A stretch of 54,356 nucleotides of DNA, from the IMG/VR virus record IMGVR_UViG_3300008050_000050, positions 1 through 54,356 of that record; one strand, given 5' to 3'. The notes beneath the pieces were generated by a model. The model was not told the origin of the DNA. It did no database searches and saw only the letters and a program-made list of their open reading frames with translations. The translations under genes were made by a program, and so were the position numbers. Position 1 is the stretch's first letter; the number at the start of each line of letters is the position of its first letter. Positions 29,857 to 39,356 of the stretch are shown here, one piece after another. Source of the DNA: a virus.

Positions 29857-30200
29857 AAATCTGGAAATTCCTTTGCTATCATGTCAAACAAGTCTTCTTC
29901 CTCTTCCTTGGAAAACGAAAATAGTCTTTTGTTTTCTTCTCCAGACTTTATCAAGTTTGATGTCTTTTTAATCTTATTTTTGCCCTGCTTGGCCAGCTCT
30001 ATTTTGAGTCCAGTGATAAAATCAATTATTCTTGGATCACTCTCTAGGTACCCGCTGACCATGCCTCGAAAAAACTGCACTTGAGTCAAGCCGTCGTGTC
30101 TCAACCTTATTCTCAAGTCTGCGTGGCGCTTGTCAGAGTCTTGAAACATTATGCTTTTTCCTTCTGACCCATACGAGTATATTTGTTTTTTATCTGACAT
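29853..30200 (-). CDS. Hypothetical charged protein (115 aa)
   Basis: Lys/Glu-rich, helical (ELAKQGKNKIKKTSNLIKS), strand-rich start (QIYSYGSEGKSIMFQD). Located between the IMPDH-like gene and the sigma-4-like gene with overlaps at both ends. Unrecognised. Confidence 0.75.
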   Translation of the reverse strand: MSDKKQIYSYGSEGKSIMFQDSDKRHADLRIRLRHDGLTQVQFFRGMVSGYLESDPRIIDFITGLKIELAKQGKNKIKKTSNLIKSGEENKRLFSFSKEEEEDLFDMIAKEFPDL

Positions 30201-31203
30201 TTAGAATATGAGTCCCGCTCTCAGACTGTGCAGAAGAGGACTGAACTATAAACTTAGCCCGGGCTCTTAGCTCATCTTGGGTTTTAGCGCCGGAGTACGA
30301 GAAACCGCTCTTTATGTTTCTTTCAAGCTTGTCGATTATAATTGAGACTGGACCTTTGTAGGGGATAGTGGTCGATACCCCTTCTAAGGATCTTGATTCG
30401 CCCCTCCAAGCTACTTGTGCCTCTTGACTGGCCATGCCGCGATATACCTTGTACCTTTTACCCTCTGAAGATGTATACATCTCTGCAGGCGTTTCGTCAG
30501 TTCCAGCCAACATTGAGCCCAACATCACAAAGTCTGCGCCGGCGGCGATGGCTTTTACTATATCTCCGGCAGTCTTAATTCCTCCGTCAGCTATCAGCTT
30601 CGCTGAGCCTTCGGAATATGCACATGAAAGTACCGAATGAAATGTCGGGACCCCATGGCCGGTCTGAATTCTCGTTGAACATATAGAACCTCCTCCAATG
30701 CCAACCCGGATTGCGTCAGCACCCCAATCAGACAAATCCCTAAATGCCTCGGGCGTAGCTACGTTACCAGCTATCACGGTCACAGATTCCCCAAAAGCAT
30801 CTTTGATAGACTTTATGGCCTTCTCTGTTAAGGTGTGATGACCATGAGCAACATCAATGCAGACGATATCTGCTCCGGCATCTCGAATGGCTCGGGCCCG
30901 GTCGAGAAAATCGGATGAAACCCCTATCGCAGCTGCAACCGTTGCATTCGCTGATGATCTCACCAGCTTGCACTGCTCCTCTATGGTGTTATATCGATGA
31001 ATAATACCTAGGCCGCCATGGGCGTGCATTGCCTTCACCATATCAGACTCAGTAACGGTATCCATAGGGCTGGAAATAATAGGTAACGAAAAATTATGTG
31101 GGCCGATGGTTGCGCCGATGTCAATACTTGATCTAGATTCAATATCACTATCTCTTGGTACCAACAATACGTCGTCGAAACAATATGTATTATTAAACAT
31201 CAT
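30190..31203 (-). CDS. IMP dehydrogenase/GMP reductase-family enzyme (337 aa)
   Basis: TIM-barrel purine enzyme of 337 residues without CBS domains. It has the active-site loop [19 protein letters not shown] with Cys175, [12 protein letters not shown], and a C-terminal [10 protein letters not shown] ... IPYKGPV flap. The loop is closer to IMP dehydrogenase in its ending (TGHGVP), while the CBS-free length is like GMP reductase. The reaction is thus either IMP to XMP or GMP to IMP; both feed purine pools for phage DNA. Overlaps neighbours at both ends. Confidence 0.9.
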   Translation of the reverse strand: MMFNNTYCFDDVLLVPRDSDIESRSSIDIGATIGPHNFSLPIISSPMDTVTESDMVKAMHAHGGLGIIHRYNTIEEQCKLVRSSANATVAAAIGVSSDFLDRARAIRDAGADIVCIDVAHGHHTLTEKAIKSIKDAFGESVTVIAGNVATPEAFRDLSDWGADAIRVGIGGGSICSTRIQTGHGVPTFHSVLSCAYSEGSAKLIADGGIKTAGDIVKAIAAGADFVMLGSMLAGTDETPAEMYTSSEGKRYKVYRGMASQEAQVAWRGESRSLEGVSTTIPYKGPVSIIIDKLERNIKSGFSYSGAKTQDELRARAKFIVQSSSAQSESGTHILNVR

Positions 31204-31453
31204 TCTGCTCCACGTCTTTTAATATTTTCGTTGCAGTATCCCAACAACTTGGGCAATATAGCCGCACAATTTCTTCTTTTTCTCTGACTACGACTCTCCA
31301 AGTTGAGACCATTTCTTTACTTGTTTTATCAAAGGGCGTCTCACAGGCGTTACACTCTTGAGGTATCTTGTCAAATAGGCCAATTTTTTCTGCCATATCC
31401 TTTTCGGCTGCCTTCTTTTTCTTTCTTCGCAGTTTTCTTTCCATGGAAGCCAT
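31193..31453 (-). CDS. Zinc-ribbon phage protein (86 aa)
   Basis: Lys/Arg-rich N-terminus (MERKLRRKKKKAAEKDMAEK), then C-x2-C (ECNACETPF) and C-x2-C (LYCPSCWD). Common in T4-like marine phages, function unknown; zinc binding is evident from the two CxxC knuckles. Shares one base with the dUTPase gene (TAATG). Confidence 0.8.
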   Translation of the reverse strand: MASMERKLRRKKKKAAEKDMAEKIGLFDKIPQECNACETPFDKTSKEMVSTWRVVVREKEEIVRLYCPSCWDTATKILKDVEQNDV

Positions 31454-31923
31454 TAGAAATCACCAGATGAGCCGAAGCCACCCGAACCACGAGAAGTGAC
31501 TTCACTGTATATCGCGTCGTTGTCTATTTCTTCGATGTCGCAAGTAACAATTGGAACCAGCACTGCTTGTGCGATCTTTTGTCCTGCTGCGATCCTTTGG
31601 ACTTGGCCGCCTATGTTATTCAGGTTTACGAAGATTTCTCCATCATATCCATTGTCGACAACACAAGCACCAGTGACAAGGCTCTTCTTTGTTGCAACGC
31701 CGGACTTGTTCTTTATTTCTAGCATGTACCCTTCTGGTACTTCTATTTTAAGGCCGGTTGGAATCAAAGCGCCAGCATGACGAGGGATTGTTATTGTTGC
31801 CTCTTTATTAAAGGGCATTTCCTTCTCTGGCGGGCAATAAAATAAATCCATTCCGGCATCAGTGGGGTGTGCCCGGACTGGCAATTTTGCATTTTCTCTT
31901 ATTTTGTAAACTTTTAATTTCAT
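31453..31923 (-). CDS. dut: dUTPase
   Basis: Hydrolyses dUTP to dUMP and keeps uracil out of phage DNA. All five trimeric dUTPase motifs are visible: DAGMDL, KNKSGVA, VVDNGYDGEI, and the C-terminal RGSGGFGSSGDF. 156 residues, typical length. dUMP can feed ThyX, encoded at 39357-40067. Confidence 0.95.
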   Translation of the reverse strand: MKLKVYKIRENAKLPVRAHPTDAGMDLFYCPPEKEMPFNKEATITIPRHAGALIPTGLKIEVPEGYMLEIKNKSGVATKKSLVTGACVVDNGYDGEIFVNLNNIGGQVQRIAAGQKIAQAVLVPIVTCDIEEIDNDAIYSEVTSRGSGGFGSSGDF

Positions 31924-31926
31924 TTT

Positions 31927-34900
31927 CTATCCTAATAGTCTAAAGTCTGATCGTAATCGTCTAGTACTAAAACCCCACTGGGGGTCATAGTCTAATCTTG
32001 CCATATACGGCCTATTGATATGTATTCTATCTTGACCGGGTCGAACTCCCCAACATTTAATAGAATTTACCTCACTGTTGCTATCTATAACCTTAACAAT
32101 GTAGTAATCTTTGTTGTTCTTGGTTTTCTTTTTGATTATCTCCCTTGGCACAAACCAAGCAAGCTGCAAGTCAGTATCAAATTCGCTGATAGGCGGGACT
32201 CGCAACTCGTCCAAGCGTCTTCTGATGTGTTCATTCATAACCAAATTTAATGGAAAGACGCCAGTTAAATCTACCAAGTACTGAATCTTTTCCTCTTCTA
32301 AGAAGTCTCCCTCATCTTGATACTTCTCGATGTTTTCAAGTAAGTTCTTTTCTTTCCTAGGTCTATCGACTGCAACTGCAGACCAAAAATGCTTAAGTCC
32401 TGAGAATCTCTCATCCATTAGACAATTCATGGTCTGGCTGCGCACCAGAACGTCGATGGCCTTTTTGTTTAACTTGCTATATATAATATTCTCGTTAAAG
32501 AGAAACTCCTCCGCGGTCTGAAAGGGTCTATTATCTATAATCTGCTCTATGGCCTTATCCCCTAAGCCTTTCACTGACGTTAAGGGTTGTATTAGAGTTT
32601 TCCCATCTTCGGAAATTTCCCAGACGACTCCAGAGGTGTTCAAATCCAAAGCCTCAATTCCGAAGCCATTGCTCTTAGCTACATTAATTGCTCGTTCTTT
32701 TCTTGTATCCGGCTCCTTATCCAAAAAAGCCGCTACCCACTCTGGGGTGTAATAATGCATCAACCAAGCGCATTGATAAGATAACATACAATATGATACA
32801 GCGTGAGACTTATTAAAGCCGTAGCCAGAAAAATACTCGAACTTCTCCCATAATTCCTTGGCTTCATATTTCTTAACTCCCTTTTCAAGGCAACCAGCAA
32901 GAAACTTTGAAAAGATCTTATCCTTTGCTTCTTGGACCGCGCCTGTACCTTTCTTAGTTAGTAGCTTTCTTAACTTATTACCCTCATCAAGAGAAAGATC
33001 TTTGCCCAACTTGTGTGCCAACATAGCAATCTGCTCTTGGAAAATCAAAAAACCAAAGGTCTCTTCTGTTACTTCTTTCACTACATCATTTAAATAATCT
33101 ACATCGCGAGGCCTTCGCTTGGCCGCAACAAACTGCTTGTCAACTCCAGCCCCAAGAGGGCCCGGTCGGTAAATGCTTGTGATAGCCGCCAACTCAATAA
33201 TGTTATTAGGTTTAGCTCTCTTGCAGAACTGTTGTGCTCCAGCTTCTGTAAACTGGAAAATACCTGCCCACTTACCTTTGTGAAAGACATTCTTCCACAC
33301 AGCCTCGTCCTCCAGATCCATCACTTCAGGGTGCAGGTTTTCTTCATAGTATTTTTTTACATCATCAAAGGTAGGATCATTAATGTTGTGATGCCTTTTG
33401 AGGATATGTCGAATAGCTCCCTCCAACATCCTTAAAGAAGCCAGACCCAAAATATCAAATTTGATAAAACCCATTGGTTCTAGGTGTCTGACGTTCTGAC
33501 CTTCAGACCATGGCGTCTGGCGCACACCACCGCTATTAATTAGCGGCATCCACTCATCTAGATTCTCCCCTATAACAACGCCGCCGGCGTGCCTACTCGC
33601 AGACCTAACTTGGCCATACAAAGTTTCCACATGGGTCTTAATATCTGGATATTTTCTGAGGAAAATTTTTAGTGTTTCTGAATATTTCATTAACTCTTCG
33701 AATGTGGGGTTATAGACGCCCGACGTTATGCCATGTTCTTGTTTGGCCAGTGGTGTGGCCTCATATATCATTTTTCCTGTGACTTCGTTTACTTCTGTGA
33801 ACGGTATGCCATAGAATTTTGAAATATCCTTTATCAGAGATCGCAACTGTAAAGTGTTCCAGTTAGTAATTGGAACCACCGTGTTGTCACCCCACTCTTC
33901 AATCAATGATTCTTTCAGGGTCATTGGGTCGGCAACATCGTAGTCAATGTCTGGATATCCTGAGCCACCCTTTGTCAGGAATCTTTCGAACTGAAGTCCA
34001 TACTTTATAGGATCTACTTGTGTTATACCCAAAACGTAGGCCACCAAAGAGCCCGCTGCAGAGCCGCGGCCAGCTCCAGTTAACTGCTTGGCTGCAGCGC
34101 GGTCTGATATAGCCTTCATTGTCAAAAAGTATTTACTAAAGCCGCGAGACTCAATGACTGACACCTCATGCTTTAACCTATCTGCGTATTCTTTGTTTCC
34201 AGACAGACCAAGTTGTCTAGTTCCCTCCAAGCAAAGCTTAGCCAAGGTCTGCACAGCTGTTGCACCGGGAGGCACTATGAAACCGGGTAGCCGAACCTCG
34301 TTATCTGGAGAGAACTCCTCAATTTTGTTATACGCAATGTCGTGGGTTCTGGTGATAGAGTCCATAACTAGATTGTCGTCATACTCAACTCCGCACTCCT
34401 TTGAATATTTCTTGTAAGACTCCCACATTTGATCGCCATTTTTGGGATACAATTCGTAGCCAATCTCTTCAACGTCGACTGGCAACTCGTCGCTCATCCA
34501 TTCTGGGCGCTTTCCCAGCCAGCCAAGTCGCTTGTACAACTCTCTGTCCTTCCAAGCCTCTGGATTATAGTAGTGACTATCAGCCGTGGAAATCAGAGGA
34601 ACTCCAAACTCGTGGTGCATCTGAATAATATAGTTGTTTAACTCATGCTGCTCTGGGACATTATTCCACTGCAATTCGCCGTGCCACCTGTCTCCAAAGA
34701 TGGATTGCATCTTCTGTGTTACCTTTCTAAAAGACTCTAGAACTGCGTCTGGGCCTTCTTCTCTGTTTTCCCAAAGGCAGCCTGCATATACGCCACCCAA
34801 ACAAGCAGAGGCAGCTATTACACCCTCACTATGACGCTTTAAAGCTGCATAATCAACCCTCGGAAATCGGTAATAATTCTCTGCTCGATAACTATCAGAG

Positions 34901-35370
34901 ATCAGCTTAAATATATTCTTTAATCCTGTGGGGTTTTGAGCCAAAAGAATAAGATGGCGACGGCGATTTAAGATGCTTTTGATCCTCTTCTTCGAGGATT
35001 CTTCGTCTTCAACCGTTGCACCGGACTGCGTACCCACGAGCTGAGACTTGTTCTTGGTCTCCTGTCTGATTTTGTCGTACTCGCTTCTCCAGTTGGAAAT
35101 AGATGGAATGAAGTAAGCCTCCACTCCAAAAATAGGCTTGAACTCTTTACCATCTGCGCGCATCTTTTGGGCGTGCAGTACCTGATGTGCGAGGCCGTTG
35201 GCATTTCCGTGATCTGTGAGTGCGAGTGCATTCATGCCGTTTTGATATGCAAAATCCATATGCTCACTGGGGTAGCCCAGTGCATCAAATATACTACCTG
35301 CAACTGAGTGGGCATGCAACCCAACAAAAGGAATCTCTGGAGATTTCTGTGCTTCTTTAGCGGAGTTCAT
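31927..35370 (-). CDS. dnaE: DNA polymerase III alpha subunit (family C)
   Basis: Full-length replicative polymerase of 1147 residues. The PHP domain (HAHS, ALTDHGN) is followed by the catalytic palm (GRGSAAGSLVAYVLG, YPDIDYD), a FNKSHAVSY motif and a C-terminal OB-like part. It is DnaE-like, with no internal proofreading insertion. A family C polymerase in a phage that also carries a family A enzyme is uncommon. Neighbours are dUTPase and a small helical gene. Confidence 0.97.
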   Translation of the reverse strand: MNSAKEAQKSPEIPFVGLHAHSVAGSIFDALGYPSEHMDFAYQNGMNALALTDHGNANGLAHQVLHAQKMRADGKEFKPIFGVEAYFIPSISNWRSEYDKIRQETKNKSQLVGTQSGATVEDEESSKKRIKSILNRRRHLILLAQNPTGLKNIFKLISDSYRAENYYRFPRVDYAALKRHSEGVIAASACLGGVYAGCLWENREEGPDAVLESFRKVTQKMQSIFGDRWHGELQWNNVPEQHELNNYIIQMHHEFGVPLISTADSHYYNPEAWKDRELYKRLGWLGKRPEWMSDELPVDVEEIGYELYPKNGDQMWESYKKYSKECGVEYDDNLVMDSITRTHDIAYNKIEEFSPDNEVRLPGFIVPPGATAVQTLAKLCLEGTRQLGLSGNKEYADRLKHEVSVIESRGFSKYFLTMKAISDRAAAKQLTGAGRGSAAGSLVAYVLGITQVDPIKYGLQFERFLTKGGSGYPDIDYDVADPMTLKESLIEEWGDNTVVPITNWNTLQLRSLIKDISKFYGIPFTEVNEVTGKMIYEATPLAKQEHGITSGVYNPTFEELMKYSETLKIFLRKYPDIKTHVETLYGQVRSASRHAGGVVIGENLDEWMPLINSGGVRQTPWSEGQNVRHLEPMGFIKFDILGLASLRMLEGAIRHILKRHHNINDPTFDDVKKYYEENLHPEVMDLEDEAVWKNVFHKGKWAGIFQFTEAGAQQFCKRAKPNNIIELAAITSIYRPGPLGAGVDKQFVAAKRRPRDVDYLNDVVKEVTEETFGFLIFQEQIAMLAHKLGKDLSLDEGNKLRKLLTKKGTGAVQEAKDKIFSKFLAGCLEKGVKKYEAKELWEKFEYFSGYGFNKSHAVSYCMLSYQCAWLMHYYTPEWVAAFLDKEPDTRKERAINVAKSNGFGIEALDLNTSGVVWEISEDGKTLIQPLTSVKGLGDKAIEQIIDNRPFQTAEEFLFNENIIYSKLNKKAIDVLVRSQTMNCLMDERFSGLKHFWSAVAVDRPRKEKNLLENIEKYQDEGDFLEEEKIQYLVDLTGVFPLNLVMNEHIRRRLDELRVPPISEFDTDLQLAWFVPREIIKKKTKNNKDYYIVKVIDSNSEVNSIKCWGVRPGQDRIHINRPYMARLDYDPQWGFSTRRLRSDFRLLG

Positions 35371-35599
35371 TCATCAACCTAACAAGCTCTTCATTGATTG
35401 TGAGCAGATCCTCGTTTAAGTCCTGTAAAGATTCCCTAACTTCGGCCAAGTCTGGATTAACACTCTCTGTTGAGAGTGCTTCTGTCAAACTTTCTACAAA
35501 TTCCTGTTGAACCCTGCTCAACTGCATGTAGTTCATTGGAAATCCAGCTTCTTCTTTTATCGTGTACGACAAATCATTATATAATTTGGCTGTTTTCAT
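35357..35599 (-). CDS. Hypothetical helical protein (80 aa)
   Basis: Glu/Leu-rich helical protein (NEDLLTINEELVRLMNEL) overlapping dnaE by 14 nt. Coiled-coil character could mean a dimeric binding partner; no family. Confidence 0.7.
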   Translation of the reverse strand: MKTAKLYNDLSYTIKEEAGFPMNYMQLSRVQQEFVESLTEALSTESVNPDLAEVRESLQDLNEDLLTINEELVRLMNELR

Positions 35600-36467
35600 C
35601 TTCTGTATTTACTCCGTAATATTTAGATCTCTTGAACATCTTATCGCTTGGCCTTTTTAGTACTCCGCAATGAGGAGACTGCATATAGTTGCAGTAATTC
35701 CCCCAACAGTCAATATTGTAATACCAATCGATTTCTTTAACTTTTGATTCTTCTATCATAGCAGATTTAAAAATTTTGTCAAGCTTAAAATGACGAGAAG
35801 ACCATCTTTCTTTGAGTGGAATATTCTTATCTCCGCCGGTGCACGATGCCTTCAACTGGTACACATAATTTTTGTATTCTTTTGCATTCATGGTGAATCC
35901 CAAATACTCTCCATCTCGAACCGTCTTTCCGTTGTGCGAAATAAAAAATGCCTTACTGCTAGATATAGCCTTTCTGTCCTTCTCTATGGATGCCGGATTA
36001 TACACCCCCTGAGGGAACGCTACGTAATATCTGCTTGGAATCAGCCATTTACTTATCTTGCCACTGATTATGAATGCTGTGAGTGCACCATGCAGCGCAG
36101 ACCAGCCCAAGCTATCTCTCCTGTCTCGATCTTTTGGGTGAATGGGTGTATAAAATATTGGGATCCTCCTCCTATGATCAGTGGGAAACCTGACAAACGC
36201 GGCCTTTGCAAGATTGTATGGGTCTTCTATAAAATCTCCCATCCTCTCCTTAATTAAAGGCTGCATGTCATCATTGCAGACAACCCAAATCGTCTCACAA
36301 CCAGCATAAGCACACTCAACCACGGCACGTTCGATGGCTAGATAATTTGAGTTAATTGGCTGCATAGTGTCATGCCACGGAAATCCAAAATCGGACGGAG
36401 GACAGGCTACCGGGACGATTCCTGCAAGATGGAACCCACTTGGGTTCTCATGACCGCTCTCTAGCAT
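35577..36467 (-). CDS. Nucleotidyltransferase-like protein (296 aa)
   Basis: N-terminal GIVPVACPPSDFGFPW and a Rossmann-like start (ERAVVECAYAGCETIWVVCN) resemble nucleotidyltransferase/GT-A folds. The C-terminal half has Cys/Tyr/Trp-rich strands (WYYNIDCWGNYCNYM). No HxGH or DxD is evident, so the reaction cannot be named. Overlaps both neighbours. Confidence 0.6.
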   Translation of the reverse strand: MLESGHENPSGFHLAGIVPVACPPSDFGFPWHDTMQPINSNYLAIERAVVECAYAGCETIWVVCNDDMQPLIKERMGDFIEDPYNLAKAAFVRFPTDHRRRIPIFYTPIHPKDRDRRDSLGWSALHGALTAFIISGKISKWLIPSRYYVAFPQGVYNPASIEKDRKAISSSKAFFISHNGKTVRDGEYLGFTMNAKEYKNYVYQLKASCTGGDKNIPLKERWSSRHFKLDKIFKSAMIEESKVKEIDWYYNIDCWGNYCNYMQSPHCGVLKRPSDKMFKRSKYYGVNTEDENSQII

Positions 36468-37251
36468 GTTCCTCTACAATCTTTTCCGGTGTCAACTTCA
36501 AGAATACCACCTTGCCTGTGTCGATAAATTCATTTCCCTCTATCTTAAGTACCTCTCTGTGGCTGTGTTCAACTTTAATACTGTAGTGCTTTGGTTTGCT
36601 CCCTATATTCTTGCTGCAGACTGAACCTTTGATTCCCGACCGCCTCATCAGGTCTTCCACCTTGAATTTTGCCATTGTGTCTGAATAGTCGAAATCCCTC
36701 AATTGTTCTTCCGTCATATAAGAGACAGCCACTGCATCTTTTTTTGTTTTATTACCGGGGATTCTCTTGGAAATGTAGAATATCAAATCTTTAACAAACT
36801 GCTCTTCTGTTTCTAACTTGCCTTTGTCGTGCAGCATGCCAGAACGAACACTGAACCAGTCAAGAACCCTATATTTTGATTTGCGGATCTTTTTCACTTC
36901 GTTTGGAAATGATACTTTTTCGCAATCAAATATAAAACACTTATCATACTCACACTTTACATTTATATTACCCATTGATACGACAATTTCATCATTGGTG
37001 ACCCTCACCGATTCGACGCGCTTTCCATGGGGAACCTGACCAGCCATGGCCAATTCAAAAACTAAAACGCTCCAGACATCGTTCTCGTTTTTACCAGAAA
37101 AGGTCGGAACTTCACATTTTAACAAATCGTACTCAAAAGGGCCGCGGACAGATGTTAAGATTAAGTTATAATTATTATAGTGTGCATATAATGCTGCAGC
37201 AAGACAGTTTCCTATCACATAACTCGTTTTTTCTTTGTTCTTTAAAGGCAT
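36448..37251 (-). CDS. Hypothetical protein (267 aa)
   Basis: N-terminus SYVIGNCLAAALYAHYN might be a nucleotide-binding strand-helix, and a later block reads EDLMRRSGIKGSVCS. I do not recognise the family. Its end overlaps the nucleotidyltransferase-like gene by 20 nt and its start overlaps the surface-lipoprotein gene by 10 nt, showing that the lipoprotein gene is part of the same phage operon. Confidence 0.75.
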   Translation of the reverse strand: MPLKNKEKTSYVIGNCLAAALYAHYNNYNLILTSVRGPFEYDLLKCEVPTFSGKNENDVWSVLVFELAMAGQVPHGKRVESVRVTNDEIVVSMGNINVKCEYDKCFIFDCEKVSFPNEVKKIRKSKYRVLDWFSVRSGMLHDKGKLETEEQFVKDLIFYISKRIPGNKTKKDAVAVSYMTEEQLRDFDYSDTMAKFKVEDLMRRSGIKGSVCSKNIGSKPKHYSIKVEHSHREVLKIEGNEFIDTGKVVFLKLTPEKIVEEHARERS

Positions 37252-39353
37252 ATTTTGTCGACAAAATCATACCTAGAGTAAAATGCGTCATAAGCTGCTA
37301 GTGCATACAAGGAACTAGGCCTAGCATACTTGGGGCCCTGAATACATGCCATCTCTTCTTCTGGCAGTTCTTCCTCTTCTTCCTCCTCTTCTTCATCTTC
37401 TTGGAGGCAGGCGGCTTCATCTATTGCAGTCTGCACAGCTTCTGAAATGGTTCTCTCGTTTCGAGCACCGGCTCTGCGAGTAATTGCTGAATAGTACTCA
37501 GCACCTGCTGCAACGAGACTCTGATAACTATCTCGTACCCACTGATCTGGTGTACCTATTATGAACGCCATCCCTTGCGATCTCCTCATGGCATCGACAA
37601 CTTGAGCTTCATCCCAAAAGTCTCCCTGTCCCGGCTCATCACCCATGACCACAACTATTCTGTGGTTCATTGCAGACAGATCAATAGAGTGTACTGGATT
37701 ATTGGGATCGTTGGTATTCCATACTATATCATCTGGCGTGCCGTCTTGGTCCCAGTCAATTAAATCATCTGTGAAAAAGTCACCCATTGCATCGAAAGTA
37801 TTCTCAGAACTTCCTCCTTGATTTATCGTTCCGTTTCGAAGATTAGTCATTAAAATTGACACTGCGTTAGACATGTCATCGTTTGAAAACGCATCGAAAC
37901 CGGGGACGCAAGTATGGGCCGGGACAGACAAATATGGGTCAAATTGATGGTCGTTGCCCACGACCGCAAGCAAGTAACATATATCCACTGCACCTTCGTC
38001 AAACAAATTTTGTATAGTATTGGTGATCGATGTAAAAGCCTCATTAAGCTCGTGTGCCTGCATTGATCCCGATATATCCATGACTATCATAACTGCGACA
38101 GTGCCCTGATTAAATCCCTCATCTGGTATACCGTCGCAATCATCGTCCATCTCGTTGCAGCGTTCATTGCTAGGTAAAATTTCTTGCAAACACTCAAAAT
38201 AGTCCCACGCAGGCGCGCCTAGGTCATCTTCTCGCTCTTCACAGAATGCCAACCCGACCCTGCATGCACTTCCAGCAACATATTGTGGTCCGTCTTCTCT
38301 TCTGTCAAACGTGTTAATTTCGCTCGTTAAGACATCCGTGGCACAGAGCATAGTCAAGGGTCCACCATTGGGACCTTCGTCTATTAATTCATCACAATCT
38401 TCATCGATGCCGTTGCAAATTTCTGGCTGCGGGACATATGTCGGGTTTCCACACTCACAATTACCTAAGCCTTCGTCTGTGAGGCCGTCGCAATCATTAT
38501 CAATGTAGTCGCACAGTTCGTCCGGTAGATCTCCACATTGTCCACATGCATTTAAAAGCCCCTCATCGGTTTGTCCGTCGCAATCGTTATCAATGTTGTC
38601 GCAAGTTTCGTCTGGAAGTGGCCCGCATCGGAAACATGCGTTTAGAAGCCCTTCATCGGTTTGACCATCGCAGTCGTTGTCTAGAGAGTCACACACTTCT
38701 ACAGGGACGTCACCACACTCACCGCAAACATTAGTCACGCCTTCGTCGACGGTTGCGTCACAGTCGTCATCTAGATTATTGCAAGTCTCCTCCATTGGAG
38801 TTCTTTGCTCACGGCAAGAGTGATATCCCCAGCCAAAATCAGTGTCATCTTCACACTGTGCGACACCGCCATGACATATGCCCACTTTTATTGTTTCTAG
38901 CGGAGCATCGTAACATGGTTGCGACAAGGTATTGTTTTGACTTGTGTTTGGAGCTTCATTTACACTACCGTCGCAATCGTCGTCGAATCGATTACATATT
39001 TCCACCCTAGAGTTGACCACCTGCCGACAGTCGGACCACTCAGTTATCATACACGTCCTTTGCCCATATGCACAAGGACCTAACAGGCCTTCGATCTCGC
39101 ATGGGTCGGTGGATCCGGCGGGCGTGCACACGACTGGTGGTTCAGCGTCGGCGAAAGCGTCAACTGCAGCGTCGACGGAGGCGTCCCACTCTAGTATATG
39201 CCCATCGGCTTCTGCGTCAGGGTCGGGAGACACATCCCTAGCTAAAAGAAGAATGTCAGTTGGAGGTGTAGTTGTAGTTTGATTAGTGGCTGCATCCTCG
39301 CAGCCAAAGATAATAAAAATTATCAATAATATTAGTGGTTTAGCCCATCTCAT
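37242..39353 (-). CDS. MopE-repeat and VWA lipoprotein (703 aa)
   Basis: Exported lipoprotein: signal peptide with lipobox IIFGC (Cys18), then an Asp/Ala-rich low-complexity linker. MopE-like metal-binding motifs DxDCDG(x)xDE appear at about seven places between residues 124 and 412; four of them (191-310) are spaced exactly 30 residues. A VWA domain (about 418-620) has MIDAS DISGS at 426-430. A Glu run (EEEEEEEEELPEEE) follows. This architecture is typical of surface proteins of Myxococcota and related bacteria. In a phage it could mediate host-surface binding, exclusion or decoration; the role is unknown. Confidence 0.88.
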   Translation of the reverse strand: MRWAKPLILLIIFIIFGCEDAATNQTTTTPPTDILLLARDVSPDPDAEADGHILEWDASVDAAVDAFADAEPPVVCTPAGSTDPCEIEGLLGPCAYGQRTCMITEWSDCRQVVNSRVEICNRFDDDCDGSVNEAPNTSQNNTLSQPCYDAPLETIKVGICHGGVAQCEDDTDFGWGYHSCREQRTPMEETCNNLDDDCDATVDEGVTNVCGECGDVPVEVCDSLDNDCDGQTDEGLLNACFRCGPLPDETCDNIDNDCDGQTDEGLLNACGQCGDLPDELCDYIDNDCDGLTDEGLGNCECGNPTYVPQPEICNGIDEDCDELIDEGPNGGPLTMLCATDVLTSEINTFDRREDGPQYVAGSACRVGLAFCEEREDDLGAPAWDYFECLQEILPSNERCNEMDDDCDGIPDEGFNQGTVAVMIVMDISGSMQAHELNEAFTSITNTIQNLFDEGAVDICYLLAVVGNDHQFDPYLSVPAHTCVPGFDAFSNDDMSNAVSILMTNLRNGTINQGGSSENTFDAMGDFFTDDLIDWDQDGTPDDIVWNTNDPNNPVHSIDLSAMNHRIVVVMGDEPGQGDFWDEAQVVDAMRRSQGMAFIIGTPDQWVRDSYQSLVAAGAEYYSAITRRAGARNERTISEAVQTAIDEAACLQEDEEEEEEEEELPEEEMACIQGPKYARPSSLYALAAYDAFYSRYDFVDKICL
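38424..38783 (-). repeat. Four tandem 90-bp coding repeats
   Basis: Residues 191-310 of the lipoprotein consist of four 30-residue units, each opening C-x3-D-x-DCDxxxDEG and continuing with a CGxxP spacer. The second, third and fourth units are nearly identical, suggesting recent expansion. Confidence 0.85.
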
Positions 39354-39356
39354 TTT

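Noticed and set aside
38424-38783. CRISPR-like repeats
   Set aside because: Period is 90 bp, in frame, with DxDCDG protein repeats and no unique spacers.
37242-39353. Host contamination or assembly chimera explaining the MopE/VWA and TSP3 genes
   Set aside because: Both genes share strand and spacing with phage genes, and one overlaps a phage gene by 10 nt. A read-level check was not possible here.
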